A stretch of 64,000 bases of DNA from VAZQ01 sp963702695 (GTDB taxonomy: Bacteria; Pseudomonadota; Alphaproteobacteria; Rhizobiales; Xanthobacteraceae), in contig CAVPDS010000013.1 of the NCBI GenBank assembly GCA_963702695.1, positions 1 to 64,000 on the forward strand, written 5' to 3'. Below, one piece after another: positions 8,047 through 15,754 of the stretch; position 1 is the first letter of the stretch, and the number at the start of each line of letters is the position of its first letter. A program made the translations under genes and the position numbers. Below the pieces are notes generated by a model that searched no databases, was not told the origin of the DNA, and saw only the letters and a list, made by a program, of their open reading frames with translations.

Positions 8047-9309
8047 ATGGGTTCGAAGCGAACTAGCCGCAGGGAGCTCCTGAAGGGCAGCGCAGCGTTG
8101 GCCGGTGGGTTGACGTTGGGAACACCGCTCCATGCACAAACTCACGACCATGCGATGGCCTCGGGCAGCGAAAACCAATATCCGATGATCCCGGGCAGCA
8201 AGGAGATGATCGCCTACGGCGAGCGCTCCCATTTCGTGACCTCGGTACGCATACCGCACCCGATGGGCAGCATGGCTTCACCCGACGCGTTCGGGAAGGT
8301 GTTCCACGTGGCCTCGCCGTTGCAGGATTCCGTTGGCAACATCACGCCATCGTCGCTCCACTATATAGCGACGACCCGCCAGTCCTTCATTCCGGACATC
8401 GATCCCAAGCAGCATACGCTGATGATCCACGGCCTGGTGGATAATCCCCTGACCTTCACCATGGACGACTTGAAGCGCTTCCCGTCGGTCACCCAGTTGC
8501 ATTTCCTCGAGTGCGCGGGAAACCGGCACACGCCGAAACACAGGACCGTGCAGGAATCGCACGGGATGACCAGTTGCTCGGAATGGACCGGCGTGCTGCT
8601 TTCTACGCTGCTCAAGGAGTGCGGCCTGAAAAGCAGCGCGACATGGTTCGTCGCTGAAGGCGCCGAGGAAGTGAAGGGCGCCTCGAGCATGCCCATCGCC
8701 AAAGCGATGGACGACTGCCTCATCGCCTACGGACAGAACGGCGAGGCCCTGCGGCCGCAGCAAGGGTTTCCAGTGCGGATAGTCGTGCCCGGCTTCGAAG
8801 GCATTTTTAATACGAAGTATCTGCGGCGCATCAAGGTCGTCGACCGGTATTTCATGAACTACAACGACTTCGGGCATCTCAAGGAGGGTGAGAGAGAGGC
8901 TGCGCTCGGCTTCCAGATCGGACCCAAGTCGGTCATCACCTACCCTTCCGGCTCACAGCAGCTACCCGGCAAGGGATCCTACGAGATCAAGGGGTTGGCC
9001 TGGTCCGGCGGCGGCGCCATCAAGACTGTGGAAGTCTCGGTCGATGGCGGGAAAAAGTGGAGCCCCGCCGAGATCAAGTCGACGCCACAACGCATGGCGC
9101 ACGTCCGATTCGGCTATCAGTGGACTTGGGATGGAAACGAGACCGAGATCATGTCGCGCTGCACCGACGAGATCGGACAGCAGCAACCGACGCTGGAGCA
9201 GATCGCCAAGTTCTGGAACGAGCCTGTTGGGAAAGTGCCCGGGCTCAACAACAGCGTCATGCCCTGGAAGATCGCCAAGGACGGGAAGGTGACCAATGGG
9301 CTCGCTTAA
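8047..9309 (+). CDS. SoxC-like molybdopterin sulfite oxidase-family enzyme, copy A
   Basis: A 420-aa Mo-molybdopterin oxidoreductase, predicted Tat-exported to the periplasm. The N-terminus is KRTSRRELLKGSAALAGG, a good twin-arginine signal. The start at 8047 has AAGGAGG five bases before it; an equally well-preceded ATG at 8020 would add nine residues. The core holds HFLECAGN with the predicted Mo-ligand Cys156, SCSEWTGVLLSTLLKECG, and GFPVRIVVPGFEG. The C-terminal dimerisation domain (about 300-400) has KTVEVSVDGGKKW and HVRFGYQWTWDGNETEIMSR. The stop overlaps the start of the cytochrome gene by 14 nt, so the two are co-translated and probably form an enzyme-electron acceptor pair like SoxCD or SorAB. 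The substrate is not provable from sequence. It is a duplicate of 10109-11371. Confidence 0.93.
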   Translation: MGSKRTSRRELLKGSAALAGGLTLGTPLHAQTHDHAMASGSENQYPMIPGSKEMIAYGERSHFVTSVRIPHPMGSMASPDAFGKVFHVASPLQDSVGNITPSSLHYIATTRQSFIPDIDPKQHTLMIHGLVDNPLTFTMDDLKRFPSVTQLHFLECAGNRHTPKHRTVQESHGMTSCSEWTGVLLSTLLKECGLKSSATWFVAEGAEEVKGASSMPIAKAMDDCLIAYGQNGEALRPQQGFPVRIVVPGFEGIFNTKYLRRIKVVDRYFMNYNDFGHLKEGEREAALGFQIGPKSVITYPSGSQQLPGKGSYEIKGLAWSGGGAIKTVEVSVDGGKKWSPAEIKSTPQRMAHVRFGYQWTWDGNETEIMSRCTDEIGQQQPTLEQIAKFWNEPVGKVPGLNNSVMPWKIAKDGKVTNGLA

Positions 9310-9868
9310 GCTTGCCGCGATTTTGTTGCCGACTGCGCTGTTCTTGGGGAGCCCCGCGTTCGCGCAGTCGCCCACATATGGCTTGGGGCGCACTCCGTCC
9401 GCGCAAGAAATCAGCGCCGCGGATATCAATATCGGCGCTGACGGAAAAGAACTCCCTCCGGGCCACGGCACCCCCAAGGAAGGTGCGCAGGTCTTTCAGC
9501 TCCAGGGGTGCATCGTCTGCCATGGCGCCGAGGGCGAAGGGGGACTGGGGCCCAGGTTGAAATCGAAGACAAGCCAGGATCTTCCCATCTGGAAACGGGA
9601 GCGCATCCTGCCACTGCGCGCGCCGTTTGCGACGACCGTGTGGGATTACATCCACCGCGGCATGCCGCTCGGGAGAGAGGGGACTCTCACCCCCAATGAG
9701 GTCTACGCGCTGACGGCCTACCTGCTGTTCCTGAACAAGGTGATCCCGGAGGACACAGTCCTCGACCAACAGAGTCTGCCGAAGGTCAAGATGCCGATTG
9801 GTGATGACTACGCCCGGCTGCCTGACTGGAAGCCCGGGACGCGAAGGCTTGAGGGTTACCCCTTCTAG
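9296..9868 (+). CDS. SoxD/SorB-like cytochrome c, copy A
   Basis: A 190-aa periplasmic mono-haem cytochrome c. The signal peptide MGSLKLAAILLPTALFLGSPAFA is cleaved after AFA. The haem site is C72-IVC-H76 in LQGCIVCHGAEGEGGLGPRL; the probable axial Met is in the RGMPLGREG region. The opening TYGLGRTPSAQEISAADINI and LPPGHGTPKEG resemble the N-terminal domain of SoxD. It overlaps the upstream SoxC-like gene by 14 nt and should accept its electrons. It is identical at protein level to copy B apart from silent changes. Confidence 0.92.
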   Translation: MGSLKLAAILLPTALFLGSPAFAQSPTYGLGRTPSAQEISAADINIGADGKELPPGHGTPKEGAQVFQLQGCIVCHGAEGEGGLGPRLKSKTSQDLPIWKRERILPLRAPFATTVWDYIHRGMPLGREGTLTPNEVYALTAYLLFLNKVIPEDTVLDQQSLPKVKMPIGDDYARLPDWKPGTRRLEGYPF

Positions 9869-10108
9869 CAGGTTGTGTGCTCATAAATCAGGGCGGCTTG
9901 GCTCGGTCACGGCTGATGTCCGCCTGTCCCGCAACAGCGGCACAAGAGCGGGCATGCGTGGAGGTCTGCGTCGGGCCAGGCTACTTGCTCTTGAGCACTG
10001 GCCAGATTTGGCAAGGCTGCGTATACTCTCGTCCGCGGAGACGTGATTTCGTCGCACCGTCATTGTTCGAAGGAGAGACCGATGGGGTCGATTTCGAAGG
10101 AGGAGCCG

Positions 10109-11371
10109 ATGGGTTCGAAGCGAACTAGCCGCAGGGAGCTCCTGAAGGGCAGCGCAGCGTTGGCCGGTGGGTTGACGTTGGGAACACCGCTCCATGCACA
10201 AACTCACGACCATGCGATGGCCTCGGGCAGCGAAAACCAATATCCGATGATCCCGGGCAGCAAGGAGATGATCGCCTACGGCGAGCGCTCCCATTTCGTG
10301 ACCTCGGTACGCATACCGCACCCGATGGGCAGCATGGCTTCACCCGACGCGTTCGGGAAGGTGTTCCACGTGGCCTCGCCGTTGCAGGATTCCGTTGGCA
10401 ACATCACGCCATCGTCGCTCCACTATATAGCGACGACCCGCCAGTCCTTCATTCCGGACATCGATCCCAAGCAGCATACGCTGATGATCCACGGCCTGGT
10501 GGATAATCCCCTGACCTTCACCATGGACGACTTGAAGCGCTTCCCGTCGGTCACCCAGTTGCATTTCCTCGAGTGCGCGGGAAACCGGCACACGCCGAAA
10601 CACAGGACCGTGCAGGAATTGCACGGGATGACCAGTTGCTCGGAATGGACCGGCGTGCTGCTTTCTACGCTGCTCAAGGAGTGCGGCCTGAAAAGCAGCG
10701 CGACATGGTTCGTCGCTGAAGGCGCCGAGGAAGTGAAGGGCGCCTCGAGCATGCCCATCGCCAAAGCGATGGACGACTGCCTCATCGCCTACGGACAGAA
10801 CGGCGAGGCCCTGCGGCCGCAGCAAGGGTTTCCAGTGCGGATAGTCGTGCCCGGCTTCGAAGGCATTTTTAATACGAAGTATCTGCGGCGCATCAAGGTC
10901 GTCGACCGGTATTTCATGAACTACAACGACTTCGGGCATCTCAAGGAGGGTGAGAGAGAGGCTGCGCTCGGCTTCCAGATCGGACCCAAGTCGGTCATCA
11001 CCTACCCTTCCGGCTCACAGCAGCTACCCGGCAAGGGATCCTACGAGATCAAGGGGTTGGCCTGGTCCGGCGGCGGCGCCATCAAGACTGTGGAAGTCTC
11101 GGTCGATGGCGGGAAAAAGTGGAGCCCCGCCGAGATCAAGTCGACGCCACAACGCATGGCGCACGTCCGATTCGGCTATCAGTGGACTTGGGATGGAAAC
11201 GAGACCGAGATCATGTCGCGCTGCACCGACGAGATCGGACAGCAGCAACCGACGCTGGAGCAGATCGCCAAGTTCTGGAACGAGCCTGTTGGGAAAGTGC
11301 CCGGGCTCAACAACAGCGTCATGCCGTGGAAGATCGCCAAGGACGGGAAGGTGACCAATGGGCTCGCTTAA
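10109..11371 (+). CDS. SoxC-like molybdopterin sulfite oxidase-family enzyme, copy B
   Basis: A 420-aa duplicate of the gene at 8047-9309, with the same Tat signal, ribosome sites and domains. It differs by one residue: Leu replaces Ser in the stretch after the Mo-ligand cysteine (TVQELHGM against TVQESHGM). This position is near the active-site loop, so a small functional change is possible but unproven. The remaining observed difference in this gene is silent. It is translationally coupled to its own cytochrome gene. Confidence 0.93.
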   Translation: MGSKRTSRRELLKGSAALAGGLTLGTPLHAQTHDHAMASGSENQYPMIPGSKEMIAYGERSHFVTSVRIPHPMGSMASPDAFGKVFHVASPLQDSVGNITPSSLHYIATTRQSFIPDIDPKQHTLMIHGLVDNPLTFTMDDLKRFPSVTQLHFLECAGNRHTPKHRTVQELHGMTSCSEWTGVLLSTLLKECGLKSSATWFVAEGAEEVKGASSMPIAKAMDDCLIAYGQNGEALRPQQGFPVRIVVPGFEGIFNTKYLRRIKVVDRYFMNYNDFGHLKEGEREAALGFQIGPKSVITYPSGSQQLPGKGSYEIKGLAWSGGGAIKTVEVSVDGGKKWSPAEIKSTPQRMAHVRFGYQWTWDGNETEIMSRCTDEIGQQQPTLEQIAKFWNEPVGKVPGLNNSVMPWKIAKDGKVTNGLA

Positions 11372-11930
11372 GCTTGCCGCGATTCTGTTGCCGACTGCGC
11401 TGTTCTTGGGGAGCCCCGCGTTCGCGCAGTCGCCCACATATGGCTTGGGGCGCACTCCGTCCGCGCAAGAAATCAGCGCCGCGGATATCAATATCGGCGC
11501 TGACGGAAAAGAACTCCCTCCGGGCCACGGCACCCCCAAGGAAGGTGCGCAGGTCTTTCAGCTCCAGGGGTGCATCGTCTGCCATGGCGCCGAGGGCGAA
11601 GGGGGACTGGGGCCCAGGTTGAAATCGAAGACAAGCCAGGATCTTCCCATCTGGAAACGGGAGCGCATCCTGCCACTGCGCGCGCCGTTTGCGACGACCG
11701 TGTGGGATTACATCCACCGCGGCATGCCGCTCGGGAGAGAGGGGACTCTCACCCCCAATGAGGTCTACGCGCTGACGGCCTACCTGCTGTTCCTGAACAA
11801 GGTGATCCCGGAGGACACAGTCCTCGACCAACAGAGTCTGCCGAAGGTCAAGATGCCGATTGGTGATGACTACGCCCGGCTGCCTGACTGGAAGCCCGGG
11901 ACGCGAAGGCTTGAGGGTTACCCCTTCTAG
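11358..11930 (+). CDS. SoxD/SorB-like cytochrome c, copy B
   Basis: A 190-aa secreted mono-haem cytochrome c, protein-identical to copy A (one silent base change). The haem motif is CIVCH at residues 72-76 and the signal peptide ends at AFA. It overlaps the end of the copy B SoxC-like gene by 14 nt. With copy A present, the dose of this enzyme pair is doubled. Confidence 0.92.
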   Translation: MGSLKLAAILLPTALFLGSPAFAQSPTYGLGRTPSAQEISAADINIGADGKELPPGHGTPKEGAQVFQLQGCIVCHGAEGEGGLGPRLKSKTSQDLPIWKRERILPLRAPFATTVWDYIHRGMPLGREGTLTPNEVYALTAYLLFLNKVIPEDTVLDQQSLPKVKMPIGDDYARLPDWKPGTRRLEGYPF

Positions 11931-12098
11931 CAGGTTGTGTGCTCATAAATCAGGGCGGCTTGGCTCGGTCACGGCTGATGTCCGCCTGTCCCGCAACAGC
12001 GGCACAAGAGCGGGCATGCGTGGAGGTCTGCGTCGGGCCAGAAGCAGACCTCGATGCTTATTCGATTAGCCGGGCGGCAGGCAGCGGTGGCAACGACG

Positions 12099-12398
12099 TT
12101 AAGCCTGGAAGCGACGCTCGCCATCCAGCCACGTCTCGCGGACGGCAATGTCGCGGATGCTCGAGGGATCGACCCTCGTGGGGTCTTTATCGAGGATGAC
12201 ACGGTCGGCCGCTTTGCCTGCCATGATTACACCGGTGAAATCCTGGCGGCACTGCCACGCGGCATCGGCCGTCACCATCCGTAACGCGGCCTCGACGGGT
12301 ACTTTCTCCGCAGGGTTCAGCACGTCACCGCCATCGCCATCGCGCATGGTCCGCATGATCGCGTTTTCGACCATCCTGCGGGCCAATCTCGGTGACAT
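12099..12398 (-). pseudogene. amidohydrolase family 3, C-terminal fragment
   Basis: The minus-strand frame reads as the last 80 or so residues of a YtcJ-type amidohydrolase. It has NPAEKVPVEAALRMVTADAA, then a GKAADRVILDKDP stretch and IRDIAVRETWLDGERRF, the usual end of this family. The N-terminal catalytic part is missing; upstream on the same strand (to about 12550) no matching sequence is seen. It faces the end of the tandem duplication, consistent with loss of the rest of the gene during rearrangement. Confidence 0.65.
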
Positions 12399-12583
12399 TC
12401 CAGTCGGAGTGCAGCGTTGGCCGCAGACCGCCCTTCAGCGCGGAAGCGCAGCTATGCGCGCGTATGCCTCGCGCCAGCCCTCCTCAAGGCGGGCGTGAAA
12501 TTGTTTCATTGCCCGTCGGGCCTCGACGTCGCGCCAAACCTGGAGCAACATGCGTTCACTGCCTCGAGCGGAGCCTTGCGGTC

Positions 12584-13051
12584 ATGGTTGTCAGTCTCAA
12601 GGTGAACGGCACGGTGCACAGCGTGGCGGCCGATTTGGACACGCCACTGCTCTACGTGCTGCGCAACGATCTTGGGCTCAACGCCGCCAAATTCGGCTGC
12701 GGGCTTGGTCAGTGCGGTGCCTGCACGGTCCTCATCGACGGCGCTGCGTCACGCTCCTGCGTCATGCCGATCGGTGCGCTTACGCAATCCGAGATCATCA
12801 CGCTCGAAGGTCTCGGGACGCTTGAGCAACCCCACCCGCTGCAGTCTGCTTTCATGGCGGAGCAGGCGGCGCAGTGCGGCTACTGCATCGCCGGCATGAT
12901 CATGATGGCCAAAGCGATTCTCGACCGCAACCCGCACCCGAGCGAGGCCGACGTCCGACTCGGACTTATCGGCAATCTCTGCCGTTGCGGGACCCATAAC
13001 CGGATCGTCCGCGCGATTTTCACAGCCGCGCAGGCGATGGGGCGAAGTTGA
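12584..13051 (+). CDS. [2Fe-2S] small subunit of a xanthine dehydrogenase-family molybdenum hydroxylase
   Basis: A 155-aa iron-sulfur subunit like IorA, CoxS or nicotinate dehydrogenase small subunits. The plant-type [2Fe-2S] cluster is bound by Cys39, 44, 47 and 59 (GCGLGQCGACTVL, then SRSCV). The second, helical domain has Cys98, 101, 133 and 135 (QCGYC and LCRCG), which carry the cluster nearest the Mo centre. All eight ligands are present and the length is normal. The start at 12584 matches the family start; the frame is open further upstream without family resemblance. No large Mo-binding subunit or FAD subunit is adjacent; a di-haem cytochrome c follows 121 bp later. Isoquinoline-1-oxidoreductase-like enzymes use such a cytochrome as acceptor, so the large-subunit gene may have been lost or lie elsewhere. 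Confidence 0.9.
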   Translation: MVVSLKVNGTVHSVAADLDTPLLYVLRNDLGLNAAKFGCGLGQCGACTVLIDGAASRSCVMPIGALTQSEIITLEGLGTLEQPHPLQSAFMAEQAAQCGYCIAGMIMMAKAILDRNPHPSEADVRLGLIGNLCRCGTHNRIVRAIFTAAQAMGRS

Positions 13052-13172
13052 GGAGGATGAATCGGGGCGGTAAATCGGGGCGGTCTTGCGTCCCGCGCCC
13101 GAGTGCGGCAAGCTTGCTCTTAGCGCTTTGCTAGTGTCGCGGAGTTCAGGCGCTCGCACGGGATGGGGTATC

Positions 13173-13742
13173 ATGACGAACAATTACGTTTCGACGGTTC
13201 TCGGCGTTCTCGCCGCGCTGACCTTTCTGGACACTCCGGGAAATGCCGCTGAAGCCCAGACCGTCCTCGGCGGCAAGTTGGTGGTTTGTGGCGTATGCCA
13301 CGGTGTGAACGGTTTGCCAAAACTGGAGGGTGTTCCAATCATCTGGGGTCTGCAGGAAAATTATATCCTGAAGCAACTGCATGAATTCCAACGCGGAGAT
13401 CGCGCCAGCGATACCATGAAGGCGATCGTGACAAACCTCACCGAGGAAGAGGTGGGGCCCGCAGCAGCTTATTTCGCGACAAAGCATTGGCCGGGGCCCG
13501 CGAACGCCGCGTCCTACTCGCCGCCCCCCACAATGGCGATATGCGAGGCATGTCATCAGCAAAAACTGGTTGGCGGCGTAGCGGCGCCGCGGCTCGCAGG
13601 CCAAAAGTACGATTACTTGGTCGAGTCGATGCGCCGCTTTGCGGAAGGCCAGCGAAAAAACAGTCCCGAAATGAGCAGCATCATGCAGGGGATTTCGGCG
13701 TCCGACCGGGAGGCGATGGCGCGTTACATCTCAGGCCTCTGA
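13173..13742 (+). CDS. di-haem cytochrome c (c4-like)
   Basis: A 189-aa secreted cytochrome with two class I haem domains: C39-GVC-H43 and C124-EAC-H128. The signal peptide ends near GNAAEA. The two domains share the pattern GL-Q--Y---QL--F--G and ARYISGL at the end, as in cytochromes c4 and similar soluble electron carriers. The start at 13173 follows a GGGATGGGG stretch. It is probably the electron acceptor for one of the molybdenum enzymes in this region; the adjacent [2Fe-2S] subunit is the closest candidate. Confidence 0.88.
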   Translation: MTNNYVSTVLGVLAALTFLDTPGNAAEAQTVLGGKLVVCGVCHGVNGLPKLEGVPIIWGLQENYILKQLHEFQRGDRASDTMKAIVTNLTEEEVGPAAAYFATKHWPGPANAASYSPPPTMAICEACHQQKLVGGVAAPRLAGQKYDYLVESMRRFAEGQRKNSPEMSSIMQGISASDREAMARYISGL

Positions 13743-13764
13743 CTCGGGCGCAGCGTAACCTCAC

Positions 13765-13918
13765 CTGCGTTGCCAAGCGACGCGACACGCCATGCCCAAG
13801 AGTGTGGATCCCCCAGGCCTTCTGGCGCGCCGAGGGTGGGATCCGTCTGCGCAATGAAGGCCGTGACCTTTCCGTCCTTGACGCTGCCGACCCGGATACC
13901 CTGCTGTAACCCCGGATT
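13765..13918 (-). pseudogene. NHL-repeat (6-bladed propeller) protein remnant
   Basis: The minus-strand frame gives LQQGIRVGSVKDGKVTAFIA, close in pattern to the end of NHL/peptidyl-amidating-lyase-like propeller proteins (GIRIGS--DG-VTAFI). It degenerates after about 25 residues. No start or remaining repeats are present. The call rests on a short stretch only. Confidence 0.35.
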
Positions 13919-13924
13919 GGTCGG

Positions 13925-14100
13925 TCGATTGCGCGTCGTTCACGTACATCTCGTCTCGCAGCGCAACGAGACCGAGATTCTGTCGCGCTGCATCGACGAG
14001 ATCGGGCAGCAGCAACCGACGCGAGAGCAGGTCGCCAAGTTCTGGAACGTGCCTTTTGAGCGAAATTACAGAGTGCCTGGGCTAGACAACAGCGTTATGC
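13925..14100 (+). pseudogene. SoxC-like gene remnant (C-terminal end)
   Basis: A stretch matching the last 55 or so residues of the duplicated SoxC-like enzyme: RNETEILSRCIDEIGQQQPT, then EQVAKFWN and VPGLDNSVM. Compare NETEIMSRCTDEIGQQQPT and VPGLNNSVM in copies A and B. Divergence is far greater than between A and B, so this is an older copy. The N-terminal 85 percent is absent and the end runs into an IS1380 transposase fragment. Confidence 0.8.
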
Positions 14101-14115
14101 GGCCGAGAGGCGGCA

Positions 14116-14270
14116 ATGACGTGGTGCGAGAACAACGGCGTGGACTGCATTTTCGGCCTTGCCGGCAATGTCGTACTCGATCGACCGGTCGAACCGGCCG
14201 CCGATGATATCCGGGTGCGCCGTGCCGTGAACCAAGACCGGGTGCTGCGGTCCAGAAATACGCTCCGACC
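14116..14270 (+). pseudogene. IS1380-family transposase fragment
   Basis: About 50 residues characteristic of IS1380 transposases: WCENNGVDCIFGLAGNVVLD, then RPVEPAADDIRVRRA. The family pattern is WCE--GVDY-FGLAGN-VL---VE--ADD-RVRRA. Both ends of the transposase are missing. It marks a transposon-linked junction with the soxC remnant just upstream. Confidence 0.75.
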
Positions 14271-14440
14271 GGATTCCCCATTCAGTCGCCCTACCTCGCA
14301 ATCGCCAGCCGGCAGGCCGAGATGCGGATCACCTCCGAGTTCGGCTTCATCTCTGCTCGTCAGAGCTTATCGTTTGGGTTCCCAACGATCTGAAAAATCG
14401 TTAACTTCCACGCCGATCGGAGTTCATCGGGAGAATAAAC

Positions 14441-15292
14441 ATGGGCTGCCGGTGTTGCATGGGCGTGTTCGCGCTCGCTCTTGGGATGGGGCTTGCCGGC
14501 GCCATCTCGGACGCCCGGTCACAGATCATAGATTTGGCCAAGTACCCGGACATCGCGGGGGGATGGGGCAGAAGCGAGGTCTACCAGTGGGCGCGGGGGC
14601 AGAAAGCTCCGCTGACGCCTGAATATCAGGCCGTCTATGAGGCCAACATCGCCGACCGGTCCACCGGCGGACACGGCACCGATACAATGTATCGCTGCTT
14701 CCCGCCGGGCATGCCGCGGCAGATGCTTGTCTACTCGCCCATGGAGATAGTCATCACTCCCAAGACTGCCTATATCCTGATCGACCACATTCACGACGAT
14801 CGCCGCATCTACACCGACGGGCGCGACTGGCCCCGAGAGGACATTGACCCGGTCTTCTCCGGCTATTCTATCGGTAAGTGGGTCGATGAGGATGGCGACG
14901 GCAAATACGACGTGCTCGAGGTCGAGACCCGCTTCATCAAGGGCCCCCGCACGTTGGATGGTCTGCTCCCGACCCACAAGGACAATCAGAGCATTATCAA
15001 GGAGCGTCTCTATCTCGACAAAACCAACCCGGACATCCTGCATGATGAGATAACGCTGATCGACCATGCCTATACGCGTCCCTGGACAATTCTCAAGAGT
15101 TACCCGCGCCACAAAAAAAGCGATCCGATCTGGTGGCCCGAGGAGGTCTGTGCCGAGAACAACGTTTGGGTTAGCGTGGGCAACGAAGACTACTATATCA
15201 GTGCAGATGGCTATCTGATGCCGGTCAAAAAGAACCAGGCGCCACCAGATTTGCGGTACTTTAAACGGAAATTAGCACCTGCTCCAGAATGA
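14441..15292 (+). CDS. secreted protein of unknown family, paralogue of 28205-29053
   Basis: A 283-aa protein with a signal peptide (ends near ISDARS). It shares length and many blocks with the protein at 28205: APLTPEYQAVYEA, LPPGMPR-like CFPPGMPRQML, EIVITPKTAYIL, DDRRIYTDGRDWP, GYSIGKWVDEDGDGKYDVLE, KGPRTLDG, DHAYTRPWTI, YYISADGYLMP and APDLRYFKRK. The DEDGDGKYD loop looks like a calcium-binding turn. I recognise no named domain; the family recurs beside catabolic and redox genes in Rhizobiales, by recollection only. The ATG at 14441 is preceded by GGGAG. It is upstream of a solute-binding protein gene but separated by 460 bp. Confidence 0.8.
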   Translation: MGCRCCMGVFALALGMGLAGAISDARSQIIDLAKYPDIAGGWGRSEVYQWARGQKAPLTPEYQAVYEANIADRSTGGHGTDTMYRCFPPGMPRQMLVYSPMEIVITPKTAYILIDHIHDDRRIYTDGRDWPREDIDPVFSGYSIGKWVDEDGDGKYDVLEVETRFIKGPRTLDGLLPTHKDNQSIIKERLYLDKTNPDILHDEITLIDHAYTRPWTILKSYPRHKKSDPIWWPEEVCAENNVWVSVGNEDYYISADGYLMPVKKNQAPPDLRYFKRKLAPAPE

Positions 15293-15754
15293 ATGAGCGG
15301 AGCTTGTTTAGCCGTTGTTAAAGGCCGAGCACTCGCGTTGCGGTCCGTATGCCAGGCCGTCAGCGCTGGGAACAGAGTCGCATTGGAGATCATCTCCAGC
15401 AATGATGCGCAGGCAGGTCTGCAAAGCTCTGCTGCAGCACACATGGTTTGAGCCCCCACACGGGGTTCCTGAAGACATGACCTGAAACTACTCGCAAACT
15501 CCGCCAGCTCCTTTTCGCGCACACCAATTTTACCCTCTGGCGCGAGCCTTGTTCTTGCGCGCAGTTCGAACGACGCGACCAATTATTTCCTGATTCTGAC
15601 CAACCGCGTCATCGAAGTGCGCACGCAGGCGTGATTTGCCGCCCGGGCGGAGGCACCGGCGGCCTTTGCGCGATTGCCGCACCCGGTGGCGGTTGCAATC
15701 TCGATCGATTAACTTCCGTGCGGCCACAAGTGCCATGCATGCGCAACAGAACGG
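15293..15754. other. gene-free stretch with possible remnants
   Basis: No supported gene. A plus frame ending at about 15633 (…NYFLILTNRVIEVRTQA then stop) looks like a decayed C-terminus, but I cannot name it. No clear terminator or promoter is seen. Confidence 0.4.

Larger units (their letters stand above)
7917..9978 (+). repeat. 2,062-bp tandem duplication, unit A
   Basis: Unit A carries a SoxC-like gene, its cytochrome c gene, the promoter region and 110 bp of trailing sequence. It is followed without a gap by unit B (9979-12040). I found three base differences between units: 8558/10620 (C/T, Ser to Leu), 9264/11326 (C/G, silent) and 9323/11385 (T/C, silent). The trailing edge normally forms a hairpin (GGTCTGC...GCAGACC), which is intact only after unit B. 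This marks 9978/9979 as the fusion point. Confidence 0.97.
9979..12040 (+). repeat. 2,062-bp tandem duplication, unit B
   Basis: Second unit of the duplication; offset from unit A is exactly 2,062 bp throughout. At its right edge the hairpin GGTCTGC-loop-GCAGACC (12025-12050) is complete, so this edge is the original right flank. The sequence continues into an amidohydrolase remnant. On the minus strand the trailing part reads like the intergenic repeat with a translated CFWPDADLHACP pattern often seen in Bradyrhizobium. Confidence 0.97.

Noticed and set aside
14275..14400. Possible additional coding remnant after the IS1380 fragment
   Set aside because: Short frames give no recognisable family; left unassigned.
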